Of a DNA stretch of 64,000 nucleotides, positions 21,167-32,535 are shown in pieces. Source of the stretch: Pleurodeles waltl (Eukaryota > Chordata > Amphibia > Caudata > Salamandridae); assembly GCF_031143425.1 (NCBI RefSeq), contig NC_090445.1, forward strand, positions 816,990,317-817,054,316, read 5' to 3'. The notes beneath the pieces were generated by a model that saw only the letters and a list, made by a program, of their open reading frames with translations, did not search any database and had not been told where the DNA came from. How positions within the stretch are numbered: position 1 is the stretch's first letter; every line of letters begins with the position of its first letter. The position numbers and the translations under genes are program-made.

Positions 21167-23652
21167 TGTGAGAAAACAGGGCTGATTGCAGAGGCCCCCT
21201 AACTTTTTGCCCCCATTTTCCACTTTATGCTGGTGTTTTCCTGACTCTGATGGTGCCCTGGGTACTGCTAACCAGTCCCAGGGCCTGTGCTCTGTGTAAA
21301 ATGGATATGCAAATTAGGCTAATTATAATTGGCTAAGTTAACCTACCTATAAGTCCTTAGTATATGGTAGGGCATGTAGGTTTAGGGACCACAGCATAGG
21401 TGGTGCACACCTATGTGCACTGCTGAGGTGCCCAGTGTCATTTTAAAGGCAGGACTGCCTTGCTGGCTGCTTTTAAATTAAAGTTATATGCAAATTCGAC
21501 TTTGGAATTAAAAGTAGTTCCAAAGTCTTAAACTACCTTATTTTTACATATAAGTCACCCCTAAGGTGTGCCCTATGTGCCCCTAGGGCTGGGTGCCATG
21601 TAACTATAAGCAGGGACTTTATAAAAATAGATTTATAAACCCTGGTGAGGTAAAAACAGCCAAATTCGTTTTTCCCTCATTGAAGTAAATGGCCTTCATA
21701 GGCTAGAATGGGGAGACTTTATTTTAAATTTTAAAGTCTCCTTAAATGTTGCATACCAAGAATTTGGTATCACATTAATTGTTGTAATAAATCCCACAAC
21801 TTCCAGTTGTTGGATTTAATATAACTTGTTCAGGTAAAGAGTTTTAGACTTTACCTAAAAAGTTGCCAATTTCAGCCCTGCATTGTTTTTGCTGCTGTGC
21901 TCTGATTGGTCAGCCTGCAGCAGCTTAGTCAAGCTGCCTTGAGGTGTGAAGTGGCCTGGCTTCACACAAAGGAATGTGCTTGTGGGAGAGAATCTCCCCT
22001 CAGCAGATGGTAAGGCAGGAAGGGGGAGGGCTGCCAAACTGGTCTTCAAAGGCAGAGAAGGACATTTGGAGCAACCAGCAAAACCCCCACATCCTGCAAC
22101 CCCAGACAACTAGGTGCCCCCTTGATTAGATTAGGAGAGGGCAGGAGAGGGGTGTGTTTATGATTTTTAGCCACACCAGTGGGTGGGCTCAGCCAGATCT
22201 AACCTCCAAAAATCAGATTCAGCCATGTTGGATTTTTAGAGAATGTTGCCCACTGGGGTGGATTTTTGCCACACTTCCCAGGAAGTAGTCATCACAGTGG
22301 GACGACCCTGTACCTGATTGGAGAACCAGGTCCCCCCTCCTTTTCACCCAGGAGCAAGGATAAAACTGGCAGACCTGCCCCCACACCTCAGATCCCTACC
22401 AGATTTCAACAAGAAAAGAACTAAAGGAGAAGAAGGACTGCCCTGCTGGACCCCTGGCCTGCACCTGGAACCTGCACTCAGAAGGACTGCACCAGCTGCA
22501 CACTTGGGCTTCACCACAAGAAGGACTTTGCCTGGCTTCAACTGGTTCAAGGAGGGACTCCCTGTTTGCTACAGGTGAAAAATTGCTATCCAGAGTCCCC
22601 CTGCACCAACTCCTGAAAAGTGCCCAGCTGACCACTGTCCAGTGGCCAAAAAGGAGTTTGCGCTAGGTGCATCCTGGGAGTTGAAGTCCGCACCCCCCAA
22701 GGACCATCTCAGAACTTCTGGACCCTTGGGGTGAGCTGTGGACCCCAAAAGAACCTTAAAAGAACATCTGGGTGAAGCCCCAGAAGTTTGGAGAAGATTT
22801 GAGAATTTTTGTAAAAAAGCTCCAGAGAGGGACCGACCCGCCGCGGAAAATCTAGCCGGCTTGCCTCAACCGCGACCCGGCCTGACTTGGTGGTTCGTCC
22901 CGGTAAAGAAAAATCTCTGAAAAAGAGGCTAAGTCCGAAGGTAAAAAGTTGACCGGGACCTCCCAGCCATCGTATCCGAGAAGGGCTCCACGGACGTCGG
23001 ATCAAGATCCAGGTTTACCCCGGTTGAAGGATTTTCACCTCGAAAAAACGACTAAGTCCGAAGGTAAAAATCACCACCGAGGAATCCAGCATCGCGCATC
23101 CGGACAAAGGCTCCAGGAGGTCGGATTCGACTGGCAGGTTCGTCTAGCTGAAGAAAATCTTCAAAATAAAGACTAAGTCAGAAGGTAACTTTTTAACCGA
23201 GGCCTCCCGCGACTTGTAGCCGAGCAGGGCTCCATCGCGGTCGGCCTGAAACTTTGACTTTGCCCCGGTCGTGGTGCAACCAGATGACCCAATTGGCGCT
23301 TTTTGTTTCTAAGCGCTAGAAAAGTAATAATTCTTTAAAAATTCACATCTCCGGTTCCCTTTATCCGATTTTATTCGTTTTTGTGTCATTTTAAAGATAA
23401 AAATATAAACTATTTTTATAAATTGGTTTTGGATTTTTAAACTGTTTCCTGTGTTTTATTTAATTACTGTTTTGTGATATTTGAATGCTTTACACACTGT
23501 CTCCTAAGTTAAGCCTTGACGCTTGTTGCCAAGCTACCAAGGGTTGAGCTGGGATTAATTTACTGAGACCTAACTGTACCTAAGTGGAGGTTGGTGGCTT
23601 GTTGCTAGGTGTAGGTACCTACCTGCCCTTACCAATAACCCATTTTCCAACA
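21167..23652 (+). mobile_element. LTR-like non-coding repeat, copy 2 (2486 bp)
   Basis: It begins TGTGAGAAAACAGG and ends TTTTCCAACA, so has TG...CA termini. Flanks are ACCCT at 21162-21166 and 23653-23657, a perfect 5-bp duplication; the uninterrupted sister satellite unit supports the exact insertion point. Homologous to 4600-6699, with extra internal sequence. No gag or pol motif and no paired long terminal repeats are visible inside, so it looks like a solo LTR or a non-autonomous LTR derivative. Confidence 0.75.
22805..23290 (+). repeat. ~122-bp GC-rich tandem repeat inside LTR-like copy 2
   Basis: The core CTAAGTC(C/A)GAAGG recurs at 22929, 23052 and 23173, spaced 123 and 121 bases. 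Each unit also holds a GAGGTCGG/GACGTCGG block and an AAGAAAATCTTC-like A-rich stretch. This block is missing from the shorter copy at 4600-6699. Confidence 0.7.
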
Positions 23653-24040
23653 ACCCTTTATCAGCCAGGCAAGCTTGAATCCAGTGGAGTAGTGAGCACA
23701 GGAGCCACAGTTAGGCATACCCTTCCCACTTAGGGTGACAAAAGCACAAAGAACAGAAGATGGGTGGAATGCTGAACAATGCCAACATTCACCCCCTGTC
23801 TCAAAGATCTGGGTTTGTTATTTTGCCCAAAACGCCACCCCAGTTTGGACCCAAACATATGTAAATCAGTCTTAGCCATGGGAACTGTCCAGGCTGAACT
23901 GCCAAGCCAGGCCTTCTCTGAACCGGAAACAAGCACCCTGGCACCAGTTTCAGGGTATCACCCTTCATCAGCCAGGCTAGCTTGAATCCAGTGGTGCAGT
24001 GAGCACAGGACCCACGTTTGGGCCTACCCTTCCATCTTGC

Positions 24041-24283
24041 AAAGCACAAGGCATAACAGGCCTGTTTTTATGTAGTTGGCTCAGTGGGTTACTGCTGTTA
24101 TCACAGAGTACCTCTTGTTACTTGAAGTTTCTTTTTCCGCCCAATCTCTTATTATTCTAAGGTTGCTAAATAGGGTTCCTTAGTATAATAATAAATACTT
24201 ATTAGTGAAAACAGCCCTAACCTCTAGATTATGTTCTAAATCTTGAGTTTATATTTTTCTGGACCAGGCACTTTTAACATATA
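24041..24283. other. Unassigned sequence
   Basis: Start of a third satellite unit, then AT-rich sequence without recognisable content. Confidence 0.3.
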
Positions 24284-24829
24284 GGCCCTCGTTACAACCT
24301 TGGCGGGCGGCAGAGGCTGCCCGCCAAGGTTGAATCGCTGGCCGCCGCCAATGCGGCCGCACTCCCGCAGGTCCATTATGAGATCCCCGCTGGGCTGGCA
24401 GGCATAAACCTGGTTTCCGCCCGCCGGCTCAGCGGGGATCTCGCCTGCAACACGGGAGCCGGCTCCAAATGGAGGCGGCGGTGTTGTGGTTGTGCGACGG
24501 GTGCAGTTGCACCCGTTGCGCTTTTCACTGTCTGCTATGCAGACAGTGAAAATCTGCATGTGGCCGTGGCAGGGGGTCCGCGACTCCCCTTTCCGCCAGC
24601 CTTTTCATGGCGGTTCAAACTGCCATGAAAAGGCTGGCAGGAGGGGGTCTGGTAATCCCCTGGGCAGCGCTGCAAGCAGCGCTTCCCTGGGGGTTTTAAA
24701 CCGCCGGGACAAAAGTGGCGGGAAACTGCCGGTCCCGGCGGTGCGACCGCGGTGCTTCCGCCGCAGTTGTAAATCCCCTGGAAGCACTGCCAGCCTGTCG
24801 GCGGTGCTTCCTCTGACCACCATAATGCC
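24284..24829. repeat. GC-rich Harbinger-like MITE, family A (most complete copy)
   Basis: The left end GGCCCTCGTTACAACCTTGG resembles the Harbinger terminus. The right end, on the minus strand, begins GGCATTATGGTGG. The interior is very GC-rich with nested inverted repeats (for example TTTCACTGTCTGC with GCAGACAGTGAAA at about 24523-24551, and CCAGCCTTTTCATGGC with its complement at 24597-24640). No coding potential; probably mobilised by the Harbinger transposases seen elsewhere in the window. Confidence 0.7.
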
Positions 24830-26900
24830 TAACAGTATGGATGGCATCTGACTCTATACTTTGAAGTCCTCATTGGCCTAGGGAACATTTCCTATACATT
24901 GTTTGCACACCTATGAGTCATTGTCTCTGTATAATATGTGTGTCAGGTGATGCACTTCAACAACCTACCTTACATACTTGGAATTAGCACTATAAAAGCA
25001 ACTGAATACAAATGAGAGAGTCTATGTAGAGATAAGGGAAGCTATTGGAGGGTAGTGTTAAGGGAATCCATAAAGAAGTGGGCCTTTGGGAGGCACCAAT
25101 AAAGATTGTCTGCCAGTTTCCATCAGCACTAATGCTGGCCTGTCATGGGCATAGCTAGAGGTGGGAAAGAAAATGAAAACTCGAGCCAGCCTCAAACTTG
25201 GAGCCTGGCTCTGGCTCAGCTCGAGGTCCCATTGGAACCTTGAGTCCATAAAGAGTCAAACTTTCATATGATGTCATGCACAAAGAGATAAAAACAAAGC
25301 ATTAACACCTGACGTAAAAAAGAGAGAAAAATGAATAGTCATTTAGTGGCAAATTTGTACAAACTGAAACCACAAAACCTTGATTAATCTCAGCTTCCTC
25401 TTTACTAAATTTTGTGATCTTTGGCAAATATTTTATTTTATCAATCCTCCGTTTTCTTCACATTCGCATATGAAGGCACCTTCAATCACATGAGTTCAGA
25501 ATACCAGCTGTACAAAAACCTATTATGTTTGGTTTAACAGACTAAAATCAGGACCAATGGAATTATAGAGCAGGGTAGGGACACATTATGAGGTAGGGTT
25601 GACTAATTTATGTGACAAGAAAAGGTAAATTATGTTGTGTAATGTGGCACATTTTGTGATCATATTATTTTATTATTTTGCAATTATTATACTTGTAAGT
25701 AATCTCTGAGCATAGGTTGCACTTCATTTGTAACAGTTTAAAGCCCAAATAAGCAACAGAAGGGCAACAGTCAACCATTGCAAAGGGCCTTCCACTGCAT
25801 GGCAACACATGTAATGCATTTTTAGTAACTTTAAAACTGTTTGAGCCACACACATATTTGTTAAAACCTGCAGATTACACAGCAGATGATGGATTATGTG
25901 GAAAATGTGGCAAATCCATAATTACGAGGGAAATGCAGCAGCCTCACAATGACATAATTCCAATGCACTGACTATGATGTTGTTTTCTATAACAACCTGG
26001 GACACATACCGGGTTCACATGACAAATGTTTTGCCTCTTAGTTCATTAATGGCACTGTCACCAGAGTGCAGGCTGGGGCAGGAGTGGTTCAAAGTTAATT
26101 TGTAAATACTATCATTTTTAATAAGTACTTCTCAACTCCTTTCACAGGTGAAAGACATATACTTTTTTGAATTATGAAGAGACTTCATTATATGTGGTGT
26201 GATGTTTGTTGTATGTTTTACAATGCAAATATTTCCAAGGCTCGGAGTGTGCATGTACTCTAAGAGTCAAGCCAGGACCTTGGCTTGGCTCAGGCTTGGC
26301 TCACCCTGTTAATTTGTTGACCCTCCCACCTCTTGGCATGAATATCATTCCTGCAGAATGCAGTGTACCATGCCCTGAACCAAAAGCACTTCAAGAGCTG
26401 ATTGTGGGATGAACTGTCAGGAAGGCATAGCCTACGAACAGAGGGATTTCATTTTGTTGTAACCTTCGTTTCTGTAAAGTTTTTATTTCACCTTTTCCAG
26501 TTAATGGGGAATGAAGAGTACAATTATAAACAATTAAAATAACATTAGCAGTGTGCACTAATCCCTAAATCCTCTAGTGCCCCAGTGTAACCTGTCAGAC
26601 AAATGCTCTGTAATGGAACCTTGGATGGATTTCGACAACGTTCTTTGAAAAATAGCCTTTTCTTAACAAACAGTGATATTTTGTCAATATGCATATGTTG
26701 ATTCAGCAACGCAACCAAGCCAATATGCAGCAGAACCCTGTACAAAGGATAAGACAAAATATATGTCTAGACCCTGGTACTAAAATATTGAGGGTCTTAT
26801 TTACCAACATTTCATGGAACACAGCGCAGTGAGTGGACTAGCTGTGCTGCATTATGTGTAAGGGAAAGAGCAGAACAGCACCACATTTTCAAAGATATAG
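24830..26900. other. Unassigned 2-kb stretch
   Basis: I see no gene, tandem repeat or terminal inverted repeat that I can support. Short frames here lack motifs. It may be old, unrecognisable repeat or unique sequence. Confidence 0.3.
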
Positions 26901-27448
26901 GCCCAGATTTAAGAGGGCCTAGCGTCATCCTAACTCACATTAGTTTCATCTTTTTAACACTAATATGGCGTTAGATGGCCAAAAACTTTGCACCATATTT
27001 AAAAAGTGGTGCAAAGCTTGCATTGCGCCACTTTGTAACCCGTTGCGCCACATTATGCCTGCGCCAGGCATAATGTATGCAAGGGGTGCATTCCCCGGTT
27101 AGTGGGCTGAAAAAATGGCACAAAGAAAAATGGCACAAAGAATCAAAGCGATTTCTTTGCATCATTTTTATCGGCATTTTTAACAACAGGCATTAAAAGG
27201 AGGCTCCTATTGTTTTCAATGGGCCTCTGGTTCCTTTGCAGGATTAGCATCAACATTTTTTAAGTTAATCCTGCAAAGCACTGAACTATAGCATCAAACA
27301 TTTATAACGCTAGTTCCCTAACTACCACCATGGTGCGCCGTATCTCAAATATGGCGCACCAGTTGTAGCTTTAGAGGGGTGCTAAGGGGAGCAAGAAAAG
27401 TAGCACTGTCTTAGGTGCAGCACCACTTTTCCTAAATCTGTCCCATAG
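26897..27448. repeat. MITE family B, copy 2, flanked by ATAG
   Basis: The element spans 26901-27444. Ends GCCCAGATTTAAGAG and, on the minus strand, GGGACAGATTTAGG form imperfect inverted repeats. ATAG occurs on both sides (26897-26900 and 27445-27448), a likely target duplication (TAG or ATAG). Homologous to 16567-17088. It includes a TGGCGCACC palindromic region near 27330-27360. Confidence 0.7.
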
Positions 27449-28990
27449 TGCTTAAAAAGTGAGATTGAAAGCTCTGACATGCATGTTACAAAGTGAACCC
27501 TCACATCATGTCTGTTCACTCTGTATTCAACCTATATTTCTCTCTGTTCTCTTTTCTCTAGCTGTTCCCTCCTCTATCTACATTGGCCTTCGTCTCTGCC
27601 TCTCTTCTTCTGCCACATGCTTTCTTCTGGTTCCCTCTACTTTTCCTTTAATATGCACTATCTACCTTTTCCTTCTTTTCAATCGTCTTGCTGTCACCCA
27701 CGGAATCGTTATGTGTCTGTTTTTGCTCCTTTCTCTGCCTTCTTCTGTGTTCTTTTCTCCATCCATGACTTTTCTTGCTCAGCTGGCAGATCCTCACTTG
27801 CTTTCCTCTCCTCTCACTGTTTACTCTCATTGTTAAACTTCTGTCTCTCCCTCTCTATATATATCCTTCTCTTCTCCTTTCTTGCCATCATTTCTCTGTG
27901 TTTCACATTCTCTAGTAGTGCTACTGTCTGCGAACTCTACTTTTATGTTCAGCAACACAGAGCTGCTTCTGTCACTATCATTCTTGATACTGGGTAATAA
28001 CTGCCCCTTATGTCATCTGTCCAATTCTACTTGGAGTGTATATGTTTGCTAGTTTTTCATCTTTCAATACAATCAGCTACGTTTCTCAAATATTCCAATG
28101 TGTAATAAAAACTAAAGAACATAAATCTATTTTAGCTTGTACTTCTGGCAGATGTCTATTTTATAAATGTTAGATGTTCTCAGATGTGTCTGTAAAAATG
28201 TCCCTTTGTCCTGAATTTTTACTGTCACTGTCCAGAATTTGTCTTCTTGCCAGGTGGTAACCTTAGTTTTCGTGTGAATAGTATTCAATCTGGTAGCAGG
28301 GGTGTTTTTGCATCAAATCACAAATCTTTGTAAAAAAAAAAAAAAATAGACTACCAGTGTATGTGTCTGTGTGACTTTTGTTATTTTCGCAGGATGCATT
28401 TATGAACGTTTGCTAACTTGCGTGGGTGCTTGTGCAGTACAACACAATTTTACACTGAGATAGCGAACCTTTATTATTTATATCAAAAATGTGTTATGTT
28501 TTACATCGCACATGCTCAAAACTTTAGTAAATATGATAACTGCCTGTTTTACATTTAATGCGTGCAATGCTGGTGTGATGTGCCTTGGCAAAGCAGAAGC
28601 AAACACAGTAGCCCGTTTTATCACTAGCACTATCCAAGGGAGCAACTAGCCACACAAATCTCCAAAGTTGAGAAACAAATAATAGGTAAAAATTAATTAT
28701 GACCGGTTGCACCTTTCTTCATCAGATACTGCTAGATAAATGTTTGCAATTGTGATAGCAACATTCGCTTATATTTTTAAAACATTGCCTCAGAGTGTGC
28801 ATTTTTGGACATTATAATACATAGGCTCAGTGCAAAGTACAATTTAAATTGTACTTGCAATGTAGAAATTCAATCAGAATCAATATACACCATGAAACAA
28901 TGAACCGGATTAACATACAATTGGAATAATTGGGAATTGTTGTTATCTTCTGTTAGATAGGTGTTCAAAACTACAGATGCCAAAAACTGG
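27449..28990. other. Unassigned sequence with a pyrimidine-rich tract
   Basis: About 27530-27910 is strongly C/T-rich (repeated TCTCT/CTTTTC runs) and yields spurious open frames of hydrophobic and Ser-rich composition. A run of about 15 A residues lies near 28333. No gene is supported. Confidence 0.4.
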
Positions 28991-29538
28991 GGCCCAGATT
29001 TACAAACAAATCACGCAACACTGCCCAGTAAGTAAAGTTTCTGTGCTTGGTTGCATGAACGCAAGAAAGCAGAACTGCCTTACGCAAATGCAGACATCAT
29101 TGTGCCATAGTGCAAGGGTGTCAGTGTTGAGATAAGAAGGGGTCCTTTCCTGTACAAAGATTGATTTTAGTCATTTCTCTCTGTATGTGCAGCACAGAAG
29201 CAAAGAGGGAAAAACAAGAAGAAATGAAAATGTTTCTCCTCCTCAATCCTGCCTCAGGGAAGCACTTTTATTTTGCTCAAATCCTTTACTACATCCCTTT
29301 TTAGATAGGGATTTGCATCAAAACCTATGGGTGGTTGTAAGATAACACCCACCCATGCACCACCTAGGCAACGCCCCCTTGATGCACAGTAATGCAAGGC
29401 AGCACACTGCACAACTTTGTATTACGTTTGGTTAGCATCCAATGAAAATTGTGATTTGCATTGGATTTTACATCTGAACCTAACACTTTGTGTCAGGTGC
29501 ATTAAAAAAGTAACACAAAGACTTTGTAAATCTGGGCC
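28991..29538. repeat. MITE family C
   Basis: Its ends are good inverted repeats: GGCCCAGATTTACAAA on the left and, on the minus strand, GGCCCAGATTTACAAAG on the right. About 548 bp, non-coding. The terminus is a variant of that of family B, suggesting related or cross-mobilised families. Confidence 0.75.
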
Positions 29539-29935
29539 TGTATTCTGTCAGAATTATGTGTCATTGGTCACCTAAAACTTCCAAATGTTTGGTGACATGT
29601 TGGAAACAGTTTACATATTTTTTGAGACAACAGGCAAAACGTTAAAGCGATGCTTAGCAATTTGCGAAATTTTGAGAGAGGAAGAGAGAGAGGTGAAAAA
29701 ATGGAGGAAAAGAAAAAGAGGGAGAATGATATATAGAGGCAGAGGCACATACACACACACATAAACGCAGAAGGCAGATGCCTAACACAATTTCCCATCT
29801 TGAGATGAGATGTGGCAGTGCAATCAAGGGTTCTAAACTTTAGACAAAACTGTAAATCAAAGGTTACTATTTGCTTTTGAAATTCATATTCTGAACAGTG
29901 TGAAATAGAGCTTAATGTACAAACAAACATTTTTC
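29539..29935. other. Unassigned flank of ERV-1
   Basis: Sequence between MITE C and the provirus, including a GA-rich patch (about 29672-29740). No gene seen. Confidence 0.3.
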
Positions 29936-29939
29936 CATC
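29936..29939. repeat. Target-site duplication of ERV-1, left copy
   Basis: CATC directly precedes the 5' LTR. The same four bases directly follow the 3' LTR at 45530-45533. A 4-bp duplication is typical of gamma-type retroviral integrases. Confidence 0.85.
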
Positions 29940-31521
29940 TGATGACGCAGAAAAAGAGGGTCCAACATATATTCATATATCATGTAACCAAAATCGTATA
30001 ATGTAGTGTGATTTTAGTAAAGAAAATAATGTATGAGGGAAATTGTGCCCTCCGGGTAGTTCGCCATCATTATAAACGAACTTTATTAATCATGAAGAAT
30101 TGAAAAATGTAGTAATCTGTCATAATTGCAAATGCATGCCATGATTTCTTATTTTGAAACTGTTTTGCTTAGCTTAAATTTAGTAGAGGCTTTTGGCCTA
30201 GTTGCTTGGTCTCAAATTCAAACTGCGTGGTTTTTACTTGAACTAATGAAACATATATTCTTGCTTGAAGTTGTATTTTTCCAGTAGAGATGACTAATAC
30301 ACTTATCTTCAAGGTTTCGTACTAGGCCGGTTTCATCCCCTTTGAGACAAGGTCAGTCTCTGCAGGTGCGGACAATGAAGGTACAGATACAAAAAATAAT
30401 TGGCAAGCCATGTTGCAACTTGTGTTCCAAGGCTCCAAGAACAATGTATGCATAAATGAGCGCTAGTAGAAAGACAATTTTCATTGGACAATTTGAAGCC
30501 AACCTATGAACCCTCCAATGGAAGACCCTGCAGAATTTGGAATGTTTCTTACTTAAACCCACTGGACAAAGAGAAGTCAGCCATTTTCCTTGATGCCAAT
30601 TTGAAGCCAGATGCCAGACTCCATTTTGGACGACACCCTGATGCCTTTTTCTCTATTCGAGAGACAGAGACGTTAAGAATTCTCACCCTAGAGACTTTAA
30701 CTTTGATTTGCCCCGTCTTGCCCATGCAGTAACTTTGCCCCATTCTCCTTGCCGCTGCAAGGAAGCTTGCCCTTAACTTTGCCCCTTTGAAACCTGCCCC
30801 ATGCTAATAGAACCGGTACCTGAGGGACGAAGACTTTTCTTGAATGCTGATTGTATTTGGTTAATATGAAAGGATAATTGTATTATGCATTCTGTTTTTC
30901 CTTTTAGGTACCAACTGCTATTTTGATAGGGCCCAAGCTAGAAGTTTTCCAAATTTGTGTTGACCAAATTCGTTTTGCATGAAGCCCCACATGCCAATCC
31001 TAATTAGAGGTTAGTCGAGGTATTCATTCGATGCACCATGCTAATTTGAAGTCTTGTTATGCTGACCAATGTATGAAATTAGTCAAATACAGTTACTCAT
31101 ATTAGTGATTTGCATTGCCATAACTGAATGTATCATAATTCAGATTTTGCATACATTGCGTTTCTTCCGCCGTTATGGACAGCTAGTAATGTTCGTATAC
31201 ATATATCATTTGGTTTTGAGACTTATATACATCGTGCTAGCTTTGTTAATATAGGGAAATAAATTCACTAACTTTTAATAAACTGGTGTGGTTATTCATG
31301 ACTGAAAGGTCATGGTGCGCCGAAATACCAACTGTTATTGATTTCCGATGTGTTATTTTGATCTATTAATTGAGTATTGAGTATCGATTATAATAGTTAT
31401 TGATTATTGACCTAAGTGACCCGACTATTCTAGGATGAGGAGAGCCCGACTCAGCTAAAAGATTCACCGACCTCCAACGTGTCCAGGTACAGGTAATTTA
31501 TAAGGGCTGGACGCGTTATCA
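29940..31521 (+). repeat. 5' LTR of ERV-1 (1582 bp)
   Basis: It starts TGATGACGCAG and ends ACGCGTTATCA, with the same length and ends as the 3' LTR. Two AATAAA signals lie at 31258-31263 and 31277-31282, about 240-260 bases before the end, which would place the R/U5 boundary after them. The U3 promoter cannot be located with confidence. Confidence 0.95.
31258..31282 (+). terminator. Two LTR poly(A) signals
   Basis: AATAAA at 31258-31263 and again at 31277-31282. Both are conserved in the 3' LTR at 45266-45271 and 45285-45290, where they would act on the proviral transcript. Confidence 0.6.
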
Positions 31522-31526
31522 GTAGA

Positions 31527-31550
31527 TGGTAGCAGAGATTGATGGTTTCG
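31527..31550 (+). promoter_or_regulatory. Primer-binding site, initiator-Met tRNA-like
   Basis: Five bases after the 5' LTR, TGGTAGCAGAG is followed by three extra bases and then GATGGTTTCG. Both blocks match the complement of the 3' end of vertebrate initiator methionine tRNA, apart from the 3-base interruption. The tRNA sequence is from general knowledge; the interruption may be a mutation or a natural variant. Confidence 0.65.
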
Positions 31551-32535
31551 CCCTTTGGGACCCCATCCGAACAATAGACGGAGTTAAGTTCGAATTTTCT
31601 TTGATAAAACAAGTTGGAGAGACGATGATGCCCTAAGTCCCCAATGACTTTCCTGGAATCTCGGAGCTTGCGAATGGAGGACATGGAGGTGTGAGAATGG
31701 TTTCGACGTTTCTAGTGACAGTATGAGAGAAGTTAGGGTTTTGCGCTTGCACAGCTTATTGCCGGAGATTAATTGAGAAGTTTGTGAGGATTTTAGGGGG
31801 TTAAAAGATATTAGAGGAGTGTTACTCCAAAGTGTGAGAGTAGGGAAGTCGTTGAACTTCACATGTGTGTAGCGCTTTGTGCAGAAAAATTGTCCACGTG
31901 GTTGTTGATGTTGAGATGGGCCCTGTGAGGTCAAGAGACTCCGGAGTATATTGAAAAGTGTATGAGAAACTTGTTTGATGTTGTGATCTGGTCGGTTTAA
32001 TAGGTTGATCGGGCGTGGTCAACAAGTTGATATGAATGTTGAGGAATGAAAGAAAAATTTAGACTTTGAGATTTGACGAATTCTAAAGTGCACTAGAAAA
32101 GCTCATCGATCAGTTGAGAGTAAGGTTTGCGGGTCAAATTTTGCTTGCGAAAGTGGTAAACCGAGAAAGATGGAATAACTGCAGAGGCTAGTGAAAAATC
32201 CCTAAGGTTTCTGAAGCGATTATATTACCCTTCCTGTAGTAAACCAACAGATTTGTTTTATTCTTTTGGTTAGTGCTCGCGTTATATGGCATAAAATTAG
32301 TTTATGAGTGAAGCCGAATGAAAAGAGGACAAGCCGCGGGACTTTGTCAGCCGCAGTGTGTGAGTGTGACGTCACAAGGAGCCACGCTGGGATAGGTTGG
32401 TTGGAGAGAAGGGTCGCGCACGGATTGGACACAGTTTGTGAAGCGCAATTGGTAGGGGAAAGGCAAGCGAAGAGAATTCCGTGAATTAAAGTCACTTATT
32501 GATTACATTATTTTAGAAAAATAAAAGATGGAAAG
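31551..32535 (+). other. ERV-1 untranslated leader
   Basis: About 1 kb between the primer site and the gag ATG. It would be expected to hold the packaging signal and the env splice donor; neither can be assigned from sequence alone. No long plus-strand frame is present. Confidence 0.5.

Larger units (their letters stand above)
20935..24040. repeat. ~300-bp tandem satellite (two units), split by an LTR-like insertion
   Basis: Unit a runs 20935-21166 and resumes at 23658-23740. Unit b runs 23741-24040, and the start of a third unit (AAAGCACAAGG) follows. Shared landmarks: AAAGC(A)CAAAGAACA, CAAAGATCTGGGTTT, AGTTTGGACCCA, CATGGGAAC, ACCGGAAACAAGCA, TATCACCCTT and CAGCCAGGC(A/T)AGCTTGAATCC. The 2486-bp element at 21167-23652 lies inside unit a. 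Confidence 0.7.

Noticed and set aside
24486..24851. 121-codon frame in GC-rich DNA
   Set aside because: It lies inside a MITE with many inverted repeats; GC-rich DNA has few stops, so open frames are expected by chance.
27459..27997. Overlapping hydrophobic frames of about 125 codons resembling membrane proteins
   Set aside because: They come from a pyrimidine-rich tract, which always yields Leu/Ser/Phe-rich frames; two frames look equally good and no motif supports either.
31527..31550. Possible tRNA gene fragment
   Set aside because: Only the 3' complement of initiator tRNA-Met is present, directly after an LTR, as expected for a retroviral primer site.
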